64,000 bases of DNA from Torymus aiolomorphi (GCA_036365515.1 CM070874.1:211476297-211540296); one strand, 5' to 3'; shown: positions 1-13,227, numbered from the stretch's first letter. Notes: a model not told the origin generated them from the letters alone. Numbers and translations are program-made.

Positions 1-3000
1 ACTAGGAAAATATAGGTAAAGCAATGTATTTTAACATGAACCCACGATATGTAGAGGATACCTATTATAAAAGTCCATATTTCCGTTTCAAGAAGAGAAA
101 AAGTACTTTAAATTATGGTTTTCCCTCTTTGTTACAGGATTCCACACACTTTTCACCATATACTAGGAAAATATTGGTAAAACAATGTATTTTAGAGTGA
201 TCCCACGATATTTAGAGGATACCAACTATAAAAGTCCATATTTTCAACTCACGAAGAGAAAAAGTACTTTAAATTATGTTTTTCCCTGTTTGGTGCAGGA
301 TTCGACAAACTTTTCACCAGATACTAGGAAAATATTTATAATACAATGTATTTTATCGTGAATCCACGATATTTAGAGGATACCTATTATAAAAGTCCAT
401 ATTGCTATCTCAAGAAGAGAAAAAGTACTTTAAATCATGGTTTTCCCTGTTTGATTCAGGATTCCACACACTTCTCACCATATACTAGGAAAATATTTGT
501 AATACAATGTATTTTATCGTGAATTCGCGATATTTAGAGGATACCAATTATAAAAGTCCATATTTCCAACTCAAGACGAGAAAAAGTACATTAAATTATG
601 GTTTTCCCTGTTTATTGCAAGATTCCACGCACTTTTCACCATATTCTATGAAAATATTGTTAAAAACAGGCACATCTTGCATAAACCTACGGTATTTGGA
701 GAAAAAGAACGAAATAAATCTAAATTTCCGGCATTTGAATGACAATAAGTGTCTTAAATCATGGTTTTCCCTCTTTGTTACAGGATTCCAAACACTTTTC
801 ACCATATACTATGTAACTATTAGTAAAAACAGGCATTTCTAGCATAAACCTACGTTATTTGGAGAAAAAGAACGAAACAAATCAAAATTTCCGGCTTTTG
901 AATGCCAGTAAATAGTTTAAATCATGGTTTTCCCTGTTTGTTACAGGATTCCACACACTTTTCACCATATTCTGGGAAAATATTGGTAAAACAATATATT
1001 TCATCGTGAACCCGCGATATTTAGAGGATACCAATTATAAAAATCCATATTTCCAAAACACGAAGAGAAATAGTACTTTAAATTATGGTTTTTCCTGTTT
1101 ATCGCAGGGTTTCACGCACTTTTCACCATATACTAGGGAAATATTGGTCAAAACAGGCATTTCTAGCATAGATCTACGTTATTTGGAGAAAAGGGCTGAA
1201 AAAAATCTAAATTTCCGGCGTTTGACTGCCAATAAATACTTTAAATCGTGGTTTTCCCTCTTTGTTACAGGATTCCACACACTTTTCACGATATACTAGG
1301 AAAATATTGGTAAAACAATGTATTTTATCGTGATCCCACGATATTTAGTTGATACCAATTATAAAAGTCCATATTTCCAACTCAAGAGGAGAAAAAGTAT
1401 TTTAAATTATGTTTTTCCCTGTTTATTGCAGGATTCCACACACTTTTCACCATATACTAGGAAAATATTGGTGAAAACAGGCATTTCTAGGATAAACCTA
1501 CGTTATTTGGAGAAAAAGTACGAAACAAATCTAAATTTCCGGCGTTTGAATGGCAATTAATACTTCAAATCATGGTATTCCCTGTTTGTTACAGGATGCC
1601 ACACACTTTTCACCATATACTAGGAAAATATACGTAAAACAATGTATTTTATCGTGAACCCACGATATTTAGAGGATACCTATTATAAAAGTCCATATTC
1701 CCATCTCAAGAAGAGAAAAAGTACTTTAAATCATGGTTTTCCCTGTTTGATTCAGGATTCCACACACTTTTCACCATATACTGGGAAAATATTAGTAATA
1801 CAATGTATTTTATCATGAATCCGCGATATTTAGAAGATACCAATTATAAAAGTCCATATTTCCAATTCAAGAGAAGAAAAAGTACTTTAAATTATGGTTT
1901 TCCCTGTTTATTGCAGGATTCCGCGCACTTTTCACCATATATTAGGAAAATATTGGTAAAAACAGGCATTTCTAGCATAAGTCTACGTTATTTGGCGTAA
2001 AGGAACGAAACAAATCTAAATTTCCGGCTTTGACTGCCAATAAATACTTTAAATCATGGTTTTCCCTCTTTGTTACAGGATTCTGCACACTTTTCACCAT
2101 ATTCTGGGAAAATATTGGTAAAACAATATATTTTATCGTGTACCCGCGATATTTGGAGGATACCAATTATAAAAATCCATATTTCCAAAACACGAAAAGA
2201 AATAGTACTTTAAATTATGGTTTTTCCTGTTTATCGCAGGATTTCACGCACTTTTCACCATATACTAGGGAAATATTGGTAAAAACAGGCATTTCTAGCA
2301 TAGATCTACGTTATTTGGAGAAAAGGACTGAAAAAAATCTAAATTTCCGGCGTTTGACTGCCAATAAATACTTTAAATCATGGTTTTCCCTCTTTGTTAC
2401 AGGATTCCACACACTTTTCACCATATACTAGGAAAATATTGGTAAAACAATGTATTTTATCGTGAACCCACGATATTTAGAGGATACGAATTATAAAATT
2501 CCATATTTTCAACACACGAAGAGCAAATGTACTTTAAATTATGGTTTGCCCTGTTTGGTGCAGGATTCAACACACTTGTCACCATATACTAGGAAAATAT
2601 TTGTAATACAATATATTTTATCGTGAATCCACGATATTTAGTTGATACCAATTATAAAAGTCCATATTTCCAACTCAAGAGGAGAAAAAGTATTTTAAAT
2701 TATGTTTTTCCCTGTTTATTGCAGGATTCCACACACTTTTCCACCATATACTAGGAAAATATTGGTGAATACGGGCATTTCTAGCATAAGCCTACGTTAT
2801 TTTGACATTAAGAACGATACAAATCTAAATTTCCGGCGTTTGAATGGCAATAAGTGCTTTAAATCATGGTTTTCCATGTTTGTTGCAGGATTCCACGGAC
2901 TTTTCACCGTATACTACGAAAATATTGATAAATCTATGTATATTCCCGTGAAACAAGGATATTTAGACGGTGCCGATTATAAATGTCCATATTTCCAATT

Positions 3001-3406
3001 CACGAAGAGAAAAAGTACTTTAAATTATGGTTTTCCCTGTTTATTGTAGGATTCCACGCACTTTTACCATATACTAGGAAAGTATTGGTAAAAACAGGCA
3101 TTTTTACTATATATTAGGAAAATATTGATAAAACAATGTATTTTATCGTGAACCCACGATGTTTAGAGGATAAAAATTATAAAAGTCCATATTTCCAACT
3201 CACGATGAGAAAAAGTACTTTAAGTTGTGGTTTTCCCTGTGTTTTACAGAATTCGGCACACTTTGCACCATATACTAGGTCAATATTGGTAAAAACAGGC
3301 ATTTCTAGCATAAACCTACGTTATTTTGAGAAAAAGAACGGAACAAATCTAAATTTCCGGCGTTTGAATGCCAATAAGTGCATTAAATCGTGGTTTTCCC
3401 AGTTAT
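1..3406. repeat. Satellite A, ~160-bp tandem monomers
   Basis: About 21 head-to-tail monomers of roughly 160 bp run in from the left edge and stop abruptly near 3406. Every monomer ends in the same half (TTTTCCCTGTTTRTTRCAGG, then a stretch like CACACTTTTCACCATATACT). The other half comes in two types: type 1 contains CGATATTTAGAGGATACC, type 2 contains CTACGTTATTTGGAGAAA. The types alternate irregularly, so this is a two-class array without a strict higher-order period. Several monomers read as open frames of 60-143 codons. These repeat the same peptide from copy to copy and are a by-product of the repeat, not genes. The array is cut by the window edge, so its true size is unknown. Confidence 0.93.
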
Positions 3407-3904
3407 TATGGACAGAGGAGAACCTATGTAACCGAGCATTTGACTTAACTCGTCCTATTGAAAATATCCCTGGAAGATCTCCAATCAAAATGATCGAACG
3501 CAATATGTTACGTCTTACAATAAGTAAGAAATATTTAACTCTTCACTGTATGAAAATATATGTATAAGTATGTGTAAAATAATATATATTATTTAAAACG
3601 TAATAGCTACAATTTCAATGATCGAGTCTAGTATCTATTTGATGTAGTTTATGTATTAAGGCATAAAATCGGGGATTTGAGAGCTCTTGAAAAGAAGAAA
3701 GCCAAAAACAATGAATCTGTTTCACGGACACTACTGCGTTACAATATTTCGAAATAATTTTTCATGTACCTTATATTATATTATATAATTTAAAATCTTA
3801 TCTGTTTTGAGTAAATGAACATTTCATATTTAAAATTAATCCGAATCCATTATTTATTAAACTAACTTACACCTTCTTATTTTGTATGCTCGGGACATTC
3901 ACCA
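3407..3904. other. AT-rich spacer, no recognised feature
   Basis: Sequence directly right of satellite A. The first ~150 bases read on from the last satellite ORF but match nothing I recognise. The rest is AT-rich with no ORF, repeat or RNA signal that I can support. Confidence 0.5.
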
Positions 3905-3909
3905 GATTC

Positions 3910-4049
3910 GTTTTCTATAGGTCGCGCGATTACCGCGCGATTATCGCGCAAGAGAAAGTTCGATAAACTGACGCGATTTCTCGCGCGATCCTCGTACGAT
4001 TGATCGTGCGATTCTCGCGCGATAATCGCTTGAATTTTTTCAGCTGGGA
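3910..4049 (-). repeat. Palindromic-word element, CGCGCGAT type
   Basis: A dense run of variants of the self-complementary word TCGCGCGA/GCGCGATTATCGCGC. Read on the minus strand it begins ATCCCAGCTGAAAAAATT, which resembles the ends of the other palindrome-word elements in this window (ACCC, a few variable bases, then an A-run). It abuts the left edge of the 777-bp tandem repeat. No opposite terminus is visible, so it may be truncated. Confidence 0.55.
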
Positions 4050-5145
4050 TATGTAAAAAAAATTTGAAGTTCGAATACTCCTACAAAAATATATTTGTGT
4101 AGTATACATAAGTTAAAAAATATTGGTTATTTAACATTATGTTATTAAATAACAACTTCTTCATCAACTTGTAGCATTTCCCATATTTTTTAGTTTTACA
4201 CTTCTCTTTAATAGTTTTGGAACTATTAAAAAATGAACATCCTAGCGATATAATCGAATGGTTCGCTTATTATAGATTTTGCAAGATTTAATTTTTTTAA
4301 TAGCTCCTGAACTTTGCACCATAAGTATATGATTCAGTATGTTTTTGGAAGTGCGAAAAGTCGATGAAGAAGTTGAAATTAATCTCATCTCTCTATCTTT
4401 TTAAATGCCTGAGATTAAATTTGGACCATGTTCCGACAAAATCAAAATTTTCAATTTTGATTAAAAGGCAATCGCAAATTACTCTGAATATTTTGATGGG
4501 TAGCTAGTAGGTTTATTTTAGTTAAATGTAGTATTATAATACACATTGATAAACCAAAAATGTCTCTTGTATTTCTTTTCTAGAGTTCATAATAATAATA
4601 CTTCATTATAATAATACTTCAGGAGGAAAACATTTTTCAATTTATGATATATTTCATATTGTGTTCTACGCTGGATTTATGATAAAATATTTTATGATCC
4701 ATTTAAACTGATACTATTGACTCTACAATTGGCAAATGCTATGCTCTGTTATTTTTGAGAAGATTTTTCTTAAGAGTAATGGAAACCTTAAGCATATACC
4801 TGCATCTTTTCCCTTTTGGCTTTACATATTTAAAATAAATTTGAAGTTCGAATACTCCTACAAAAATATATTTGTGTAGTATACATAAGTCACCCTGGCG
4901 AAAAAAATCACGTGATTAATCATATGATTTATCACTTGATTTCTCACTGGATTTCTCACGTGATTTTCCACGTGATTTCTCACGTGACGATTTGGCGCGA
5001 TTTTTCACGTGATTAATCACGTGAAAAATCACGTGACAATGCAAAAAAAAAAAATAGTATATAACGCTTTTCGTTAATGAAACTTGTTTCCTTAATGGAT
5101 AGCAAATACATTATCGCAGAAAAAAAACGATACATAAAATTTCCG

Positions 5146-5225
5146 ACCCAACGGAGAATCGAACTCACGAACTTTGGGTTCCTGCGCAGGTACACTATCC
5201 ATTACGCTATCACTCGCCTGAAAGA
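5146..5225 (-). other. tRNA-like block, left arm of foldback element
   Basis: On the minus strand this reads like a decayed tRNA: an A-box-like TAGCGTAATGG, a short central hairpin (CCTGCGCAGG), and a B-box-like GAGTTCGATTCTC followed by GTTGGGTCGG. The anticodon stem is not a normal 5-bp stem with a 7-nt loop, so it should not be called a working tRNA gene. A tRNA-derived SINE head or an internal pol III promoter captured by the foldback element is the more likely origin. Confidence 0.5.
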
Positions 5226-6127
5226 TTGTGGTCATTTTCACCTAAATAAGGTGCATTCTCCATATTTATTGCTATTTCAAATTGATTATTTATGTAAAAT
5301 ATCAATGGTTTGTAAAAATTATTTATTTATACACTATCTTAATAAAATGCGTAACTTACATTAAAACATTAATTAATTAAATTCGAATAACTTAAGAATG
5401 CAGTGCCGGTAAAGTAGAAATCAAGTATCTACAAAACTAATTTTTTTTTTAAACAAAATACCGAATTATTATTGTAAAATGTTATGAATGTAAAATTGTA
5501 AATAATGAACATTACGTTTTTAAAAATTTTTATTACTTTTGAAAAAGTTATTCGAATTTAATTAATTAATATTTTGATGTAAGTTACTCATTTTCTTTAA
5601 ATAGTGCATAAATAAATAATAATTAGAAATTTTTGATATTTTAGATAAATGATCGTCCTTAATATTTATTTAATTCCTGTTTAATTTTGATTATTTAATT
5701 TGCTATTTAATTTTGATCATTTTGAAAATAAGTAATTTATATTGAGATATTAAATAATTAAATTCGAATAACTTTTTCAAAAGTAATACAAATTTTTTAA
5801 AATGTAATGATCATTATTTACAATTTTATATACATAACATTTTATAAAAATAACTCTCGGTATTTTGTTTTAAAAAAAAAAATTAATTTTGTACTTACCT
5901 GATTTCTACTTTACCGGCCCTACATTCTTAAGTTATTCGAATTAAATTATAATATATTTATAATTTATTTATAATAAATAAATTATAAATTTTAATATAA
6001 GTTACGCATTTTATTAAAATAGTGTATAAATACATAATTTTTACCAACCACTGCTATTTTACATAAATAATCAAATTGAAATAGCAATAAATATGGAGAA
6101 TGCAGCTCATGTAGGTGAAAATGACCG

Positions 6128-6218
6128 CAATCTTTCAGGCGAGTGATAGCGTAATGGATAGCGTGCCTACGCAGGAACCCAAAGTTCGTGAGTTCGGTTC
6201 TCAGTTGGGTCGGAAATT
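6128..6218 (+). other. tRNA-like block, right arm of foldback element
   Basis: This is the mirror copy of the left-arm tRNA-like block, now on the plus strand (GATAGCGTAATGGATAGCGT, then GAGTTCGGTTCTC). Two copies facing each other within one element would allow opposed pol III transcripts to form a hairpin RNA. That is inference. The right copy has one B-box change relative to the left. Confidence 0.5.
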
Positions 6219-7303
6219 TTATGTATCTTTTTTTCTGCGATAATGTATTTGCTATCCATTGAGGAAACAAGTTTCATTAACGAATAAGCGTTATATATTA
6301 TTTTTTTATATTTGTATGGTCACATGATTTTTCACGTGATTAATCACGTGAGAAATCGCGCCAAATCATCACGTGAGAAATCACGTGAAAAATCACGTGA
6401 GAAATCCAGTGAGAAATCAAGTGATAAATCATATGATTAATCACGTGATTTTTTTCGCCAGGGTTAAAAAATATTGGTTACTTAACATTATGTTATTAAA
6501 TAACAACTTCTTCATCAGCTTGTGGCATTTCCCATATTTTTTAGTTATACACTTCTCTTTAATAGTTTTGGAACTATTAAAAAATGAACATCCTAGCGAT
6601 ATAATCGAAAGGTTCGCTTATTATAGATTTTGCAAGATTTAATTTTTTTAATAGCTCCTGAACTATGCACCAAAAGTATATGATTCAGTATGTTTTGGGA
6701 ATTGCGAAAAGTCGATGAAGAAGTTGAAATTAATCTCATCTCTCTATCTTTTTAAATGCCTGAGATTAAATTTGGACCATGTTCCGACGAAATCAAAATT
6801 TTCAATTTTGATTAAAAGCTAATCGCAAATTAGTCTGAATGTTTTGATGGGTAGCTAGTAGGTTTATTTTAGTTAAATGTAGTATTATAATACACATTTA
6901 TAAACCAAAAATGTCTCTTGTGTTTTTTTTCTAGAGTTAATACTTCAGGAGGAAAACATTTTTCAATTTACGATATATTTCATATTGTGTTCTACGCTGG
7001 ATTTATGATAAAATATTTTATGATTCATTTAAACTGATACTATTGACTCTACAATTGGCAAATGCTATGCTCTGTTATTTTTGAGAAGATTTTTCTTAAG
7101 AGTAATGGAAACCTTAAGCATATACCTGCATCTTTTCCCTTTTGGCTTTACATATTTAAAATAAATTTGAAGTTCGAATACTCCTACAAAAATATATTTG
7201 TGTAGTATACATAAGTTAACCAATATTGGTTACTTAACATTATGTTATTAAATAACAACTTCTTCATCAGCTTGTGGCATTTCCAAAAACATATTTTTTA
7301 GTT

Positions 7304-7735
7304 ACCCTGTTGAAAATATCCACGTGGATTGACATGGATTCCACATGGATTCAAATGGATATCCGCGTGGATTATCCACGCGGATATTCATGATGAAAAT
7401 CCATGTGGATTATTTTAAATCCATGTGGATTCTGAAAAACTAACCCGATTTGAAAAATCCACGTGGATTCTAACTAATTCACACGGATTTCAATAAATCC
7501 ACATGGATTTGAACAAATCCACGCGGATTCAAACAAATCCACATGGATTTAGACAAATCCAAGTTGATTCCAACAAATCCAGATGGGTTCCAACAAATCC
7601 AAGTTGATTCCAACAAATCCAGATGGGTTCCAACAAATCCATGTGGATTCCAAGAAATCCACGTGGATTCTAACAAATCCACGGGGATTCCAACAAATTC
7701 ACATGGATTCCTAAACATCCACAGAGAAAGAAAAC
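7304..7735. repeat. Palindromic-word element, 20-bp AATCCACGTGGATT array
   Basis: It starts ACCCTGTTGAAAATATCC directly after the third 777-bp unit. It continues as degenerate ~20-bp units centred on the palindrome AATCCACGTGGATT, spaced by CAACA/AAACA. The regular unit keeps both strands open for 67-79 codons with a repeating peptide. Those frames are repeat artefacts. I do not find a matching right terminus. Confidence 0.75.
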
Positions 7736-8205
7736 TATCGACGTAATTAAAAAAATTTCAGATGGATTCCCAAAAATTCTCATGGATTTTTAAAGGAAAT
7801 GTTATTTTATGAGATATACAACTGGATATTAAAGATCTGGTTAAATAAATAAAAAGTGTTACGTATTTTCTAATTGATTATCTAGGTATTATAATATTAT
7901 AATTTCCAATAGTCTTAATAAACTTATTTTCTACCTATGATTAATCATTTTTTTATTTTTTTTATTAATCATCCTGTATCAAACTTATTATTGATTACAT
8001 TAAGTAATTACATTAATTACATGACAAATTATAATAGGTTTGATTAAGTAAATAAAGAGTTTCATGTATTTTTTACATTATTATGTAAGTATCTCATAAT
8101 ATAACGATTTTCAAAAAGTTTTAATTCTTATTTTCTACCTATGATGAATCATTTTTTTATTTTTTTGATTAATCAGCTCATATCAAACTTATTATTACTA
8201 ATCAT
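7736..8205. repeat. ~195-bp direct repeat, two diverged copies
   Basis: Two AT-rich copies (about 7830-8000 and 8030-8200) share TAAATAAA.AGT, then CTTATTTTCTACCTATGAT, ATCATTTTTTTATTTTT and ATCAAACTTATTATT. They are about 80% alike by eye. No coding or RNA signal. Confidence 0.6.
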
Positions 8206-11200
8206 TTCGTTAACCTTACTTATTATCAAGGAGCGCGGGAGCGTTTCGAAGGCAAGTATAGAAGAAGCCTAAAGGAGCGACCCGTGCTACATATACATTG
8301 AAATGGGTGTACGAAAAATTCAATGCGCTTTTACGTATATTGCGTTAGTTTTTACTATATAACATATCCCTCTTAATCGAAAGCCATTTCATTGCTCTAC
8401 TCAAATCAAAACATTTTATTTAAAAAGATTATCTCGTTCAGAAGATATAGAGAGCTGAATTTTTTTATGTGCGATTTCCTTTTATACTTTTCTTCTCCTT
8501 ATTCCGGCGTCCGGTTTGCAGCTCTTACGACACTTCCGGTTGTTGTCGTCTATCTTACGCTTGTATATCTATCTATATGTACACACCCGTATCTGATCGA
8601 TCTAACCTTACATACAACATGTCAGTATTTTTTTATATACAAATGTTATCATATCGTGAGTTAGTTAATAACACATTTCAAAGATCTCAAGAAGTTGCTA
8701 GATTGTTTAGGTTAAGAACTTATTCTTAGCAATCTAAGAAGAAGAATTTTTATCTATCTATTATTTTATAGATATACATTTTACAAATGTTATCATATCG
8801 TGAGTTAGTTAATTAGTTATGTATTTGAAAGATCTCAAGTTGTCAACTGGTGATGAGAAAAATTGATCTATTCGTCTATCAATCAATGGGGAAAATAACT
8901 TTCATTAGATAAGTACTTTATACTAGCTAAATGTTAAATGGCTAAAATCATTTTTTTAAACTTGATACTTTGTGAGATTTTTTATTTTTACAGATATCAT
9001 ACCAGAAGATTTTTTTCGAGTCATTTTGAAGATATATATAATTATAGCCAATAATGTTGAGGAGTTCTAATTGTGTACTGTGTAAAAAATCTAATTTTGA
9101 ATTAACAAAAATGAACGAGTGCCCTCATGACCCTTGGAGTTATTATTAATGAACAAGAAAAAGTTATTGTATTACAAGAACGGACACGTACTACTCAAGA
9201 TAGAAAAACCAAACCAATATTACTATGGGGAAAATATATTATTATTTATGACACAATATTTTTCAAGACATATCTATAATATAATTATAGTGAAGTCAGT
9301 GCAAGTTTTCAGATCAGATATAATAAAATGTTTTGTATAATAAATGCAATAAAGTAGCGGTATGATGTGTTAAATGAAGTGTTTATAACAAATTTAAAAC
9401 CTCTACTTAAAATCAGAATTTAAAATAATGTGAGACGTTAGAGCCTTGGTCAAAAAAAGCATTTTTTGTCTATACTTCAAGAAACTGAGTCGATATTAGT
9501 GCTGTGCTCTTGTACATATTTACTTAACCACGAATTAAAAAATTATGCTAAATGAACATTATAATACAGAAAAAAGCAAAAATGATGTGTTATTGTTGTG
9601 AAAATTTTCAACGACTAAAGTGCTCAATTAATCTAATTTTATAATTTTCTCACGGAGGCAGACGTCAAAATGTTTCAGAGGATTTCTCAGTAAATATTTT
9701 TCTAGACAAGGTTCGGATAATTATTTGAAAAAGTATACAAGAATGTTAAGAAAGCTTTTATTATCAGTAATTATAGTTCATAAACTGATTGTTTTTAATT
9801 TTACAAGATGTGTGCGGCAATCATGAGTTATTAAATTAAGCTGTTTTATACTTTCTACTATAAAAGAATATCGAGAAAGCTTTTTTCTCCCAATGATTCT
9901 TAGTTCATAAACTTTTGTTTTTAATTTTGCAAGATGTGTCTGATAGATTATTAATTCAAGTGGTTTCTAGTGAAAACTTCAACGAATCCAAGTGTTGAAA
10001 ATAATGTAATTAATGATTGGCTTATGGTGAGGGGCACCAAATGATACAGAGAAGCCATTTGTTCTGTGAATATACAGTACATGAAACCATAATATAAATT
10101 ACTGTAATGGCCACTTTTTGAATCTGCAACCAACATTTTAATTTGCTAGCTGATTGTGATGCAATAGTATGATTATTAGATCTAGTACTCTTGCAAGTCT
10201 TTGATAAAATATTATGAAAAAGAAATATGTGGATATCAAAATAATGAAATGTTCCAGCTTTAGAATGTGCAATAAAAGGCTAAAGGCAAATTTTAGCACA
10301 AATTTAATATTGTAATAATAATTTGTCAAAAAAACAAAAGCAAATGGATGCATAAGAGTGTTTTGTAAAAAAACTTAGTATCAGGTTCTGTTACGTAAGG
10401 GTAGTTGTTAACTTGGCAAACTTTGAGCTTCGCATTTTGTAAAGGCTAGAGGATTAGGTGATTTCAGAGAAATAGATGCGAAAGAATAGTTTTTAAAAAA
10501 CTTTGTACCGCCTGCTGCTATGGAAATGGCAGTTGACATGAGAACTCAACTTCTCAGCCAACTTTGAGCTTCAAGTTTTATAAAAGCAAGAGAATCAGGT
10601 GATATAGAGATTTGAATTATAATTCTGAGAACTTGTACTTTTTTCTTTTATTCCTTGCGATAGCTACAATAAATACTAATAAAAGTTTAATGTTTTTATC
10701 CAAACAATCTTGCTCTCAACAACTGTCCAACTCTCTACAAAGAACTTGACTGAAAGCTTAAATGTTTTTTTGAAACAATTATAATAAACACTTTTAGAAA
10801 CTATTTTTTAAAGTATTTTCTATCTGTAAATTATTCATTATTATATTTTCTCTACAAAATATCTCAAAAAATGGTCCATTTCTATATCTTTTAAAAAATC
10901 CATTAATAAATTATTTTACAAAACTTCTACAATCCTTTACAAACTTTTGCAAGCAACGAGAAATTCTTTTCCAAAACCTTTACAATCACTTTACAAAAAC
11001 TTTTACAAACTATAAGAATTTTTTCGTAAACCATAAGAATTATTTTCCGAAACCTATACAATATCCTAAAAAATTATTTACGTTTTATTTTATGAAAAGG
11101 AATTCTACGAATAAATAATAAATGTTTGCGTTCTAAAGCCGAAATAAATTTCTTTCACGCGGATACTGAAAGTCAAACCCAAAAAAGTTGTGAAATCAAT

Positions 11201-11530
11201 TAAAGTGTAGTTTTATACTTAACAGACATTATTTACAATGTAGTTTTACTCTTAAAAAGTTGTGAAATCTCTTTAAAAAATTATTTTACAAAAGTAAAAA
11301 CTCATAGGCAAGAATAAGTTTGGTTACTATTCTACATAGTTTGTACTTAACAAACATTATTTACTAAACTCTTCCACCATCTCTCCCTCTGTACCAAAAA
11401 CTTTAATGAGAGCTTAAATATTTTTTCAAAACAATCAACACGTTCTTTAAAAAACTAATTTTTTAAATATATTCTATCCACACCATTTGTCTATAGTCCT
11501 TTTATTTATTCTGATCTCATATATTCAATA
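8206..11530. other. AT-rich region without recognisable genes
   Basis: About 3.3 kb with only short unconvincing ORFs (the longest, near 8392-8729, lie in two overlapping frames and match nothing I know). A ~30-bp segment with GTTATCATATCGTGAGTTAGTTAAT occurs twice, near 8645 and 8786. From about 10,680 to 11,450 runs such as CTTTACAAA and CAAAACTTTTAC recur. I see no splice-consistent gene model here. Confidence 0.45.
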
Positions 11531-12062
11531 ACCACCCGGCAAAAAATCATCAATGTATGGCCCTATATACTCATATATAAAAATCTGCATGGACGTATAT
11601 GACCATACGTGATTATATATAACCATATTTGATCATATATGGATTTTGTCTCTATATAAAAACACATGGTTGTATATAAGCAAGTATAGTCATACATGAC
11701 TATATATGGACATATATGGATATATATAATACTTTTGTAAGTCATCTTTATACGTGTCCATATTCGTTCATGTATGAACATATATTATTATATACAAATA
11801 TGTAAAACCGCATACGACCGTACATGGACGTACATGGATGTACATGAACATTCGATATACATATATCGATTTTATCATATATGTCTATATATCAATATAT
11901 ATATTCATATATGACTATATTTGCTAATATACAAGTATATATGTTTATATAGAGACGAAATCCATATATGATCATATATAATCACGTATGCTCATATATC
12001 CCCATGCAAGATTTTCATATATGGATGTATATGGCCGTATATGGATCATTTTTTCCCGGGCA
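11531..12062. mobile_element. Palindromic-word element, CATATATG type
   Basis: It is bounded by inverted ends: left CACCCGGCAAAAAATCATC, right GATCATTTTTTCCCGGGCA (whose complement is TGCCCGGGAAAAAATGATC). The interior is almost entirely variants of CCATATATGG and GATCATATATGATC. This is the one palindrome-word element besides the foldback where both termini are visible. No ORF; the target duplication is not clear. Confidence 0.7.
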
Positions 12063-13030
12063 CTCTCTACAAATGCTAAGAATTTTTTTCATGACTGTAC
12101 CAATAATAATATTGTTAATATAAAACTTTCTACGAAAGTATAAAATAAGGCAAGTATAGACGTTTTTTCTGTATAATCTATAAAATAATAATATTTATGT
12201 TTTTTTAAAAGAAATCAAATAAATACCAGTGAAAAAATCTTTTACTTCTTTGAGTCATTGTATGCTGAACAAATTGTATGTAAGTAAATACATTCAAATT
12301 GTTCATTGCAAATCAAACAAATGAAAGTTGTGAAATCAATTATCGATAGTTAAGTAATGCAAACAACTCTCGGAAACAACTGTATGACTATTCTCAGAAA
12401 TGTACTAAAATTTGTTCATCGTTCTATCCAAATTAAACACAAGAAAGTACTGAAATCAATTTATTGTAGTCAAGTACCCATAAGTTAACTTGACGGAATA
12501 ATACAACTTTTCGTAACTATTTAAAAATATTCAGTCAGCGGGCATAAAGTACTACTTAACGCCTAACAGGCGTAATAGCTCCCATACTCCTACCAAACTT
12601 TATAGAACCTACACACTTTACGCCCGTGTGGGCGAAAATTATTTTAATTATAAAACACTATGCCTTCTTTTTATTTCTAAAATTCATAAGAATTTTATCA
12701 GATATTTACGAAAAGTCAAAGCTTATATAAAAAAATTACATAGTTACCACCACATCTCCATTTTTCATTGATCTTTCTCAATTTTGAAATTTCTATAATA
12801 TTACGCATCTTGGGAGGACAATAGAAGTCTATAGAGCTGCTCTAGCAGGGGTGGTCCTCCAATCTCTCATACATACTTGGTGGGCCCGACGGTTTGTAGT
12901 TTAAGGTCTAGACATGGTCATTTTCATATAAATATTCATATGTTTAAAGATCAGATAAAATGTATAAATGGGTTGCTCCTACATATTAACTACTGATCCA
13001 TGAATCTATCACTCTGCTTTTAAATAGAAA
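12063..13030. other. AT-rich spacer
   Basis: No gene recognised. A short segment at 12,537-12,640 contains facing copies of GGGCATAAAGT/ACTTTACGCCC and GCGTAATAG-like pieces, so it may be a decayed member of the same palindrome-rich class. TTGTGAAATCAATT recurs between 11,200 and 12,450. Confidence 0.4.
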
Positions 13031-13033
13031 GTA

Positions 13034-13135
13034 CACACCCGCGTCAAAATTTCATATGAAATCGCATATGAGATCCCATAATATATAAAATTGCAGATGA
13101 CATCACATATGAGATCTCATACGAGATATGCGATG
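13034..13135 (+). repeat. Palindromic-word element fragment, CATATG type
   Basis: It starts CACCCGCGTCAAAATTTCATATGAAAT and continues with GCATATGAGATC-like self-complementary words. Start and build match the other ACCC-ended palindrome-word elements. About 100 bp, no second terminus. Confidence 0.5.
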
Positions 13136-13227
13136 TCTGAAATTCTTATATGAGTAGTAATAGGACTGGTATTGCGAGACGTGTGACTCATCGGGCGGTA
13201 TGTGTCAAGTGCCAAGTGGCACTTAAC

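Larger units (their letters stand above)
4891..6463. mobile_element. Foldback element with ~770-bp inverted arms and TCACGTGA words
   Basis: The element is one large imperfect inverted repeat, with left arm about 4891-5668 and right arm about 5690-6463. It begins CACCCTGGCGAAAAAAATCA and ends in the complement, TCGCCAGGG. The outer ~150 bp of each arm is a run of AATCACGTGATT-like palindromes. Inside come a tRNA-like block, then AT-rich sequence that also pairs between arms. It lies inside unit 2 of the 777-bp repeat, and unit 1 gives the unfilled site. That comparison shows at most a 1-bp (T) target duplication. There is no transposase ORF, so it would be non-autonomous. Confidence 0.85.
4050..7303. 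repeat. ~777-bp tandem repeat, 2+ units, interrupted
   Basis: The same block starts near 4066, 4843 and 7169 (each with GAAGTTCGAATACTCCTAC). Units 1 and 2 differ by a short deletion and scattered substitutions. Unit 2 is split by the foldback element at 4891-6463. Unit 3 keeps only about 135 bp before the CCACGTGG element takes over at 7304. Each unit contains GTAGTATACATAAGTTAA; in unit 1 (4099-4116) this is the empty site of the foldback insertion. No coding potential is convincing. Units 1 and 2 share mutated versions of the same short ORFs. Confidence 0.85.

Noticed and set aside
507..3567. ORFs of 60-143 codons across satellite A
   Set aside because: They repeat one peptide pattern per monomer and open frames occur on the other strand too; they result from the repeat.
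5146..6218. Functional tRNA genes
   Set aside because: A/B-box-like motifs exist, but the anticodon arm cannot be formed normally and both copies sit in a foldback repeat.
7479..7746. Overlapping ORFs of 67 and 79 codons on opposite strands
   Set aside because: Both are translations of the same 20-bp palindromic repeat.
8392..8729. Two overlapping ORFs of 86-90 codons
   Set aside because: They compete in different frames, have no recognisable domain and no splice-supported extension.
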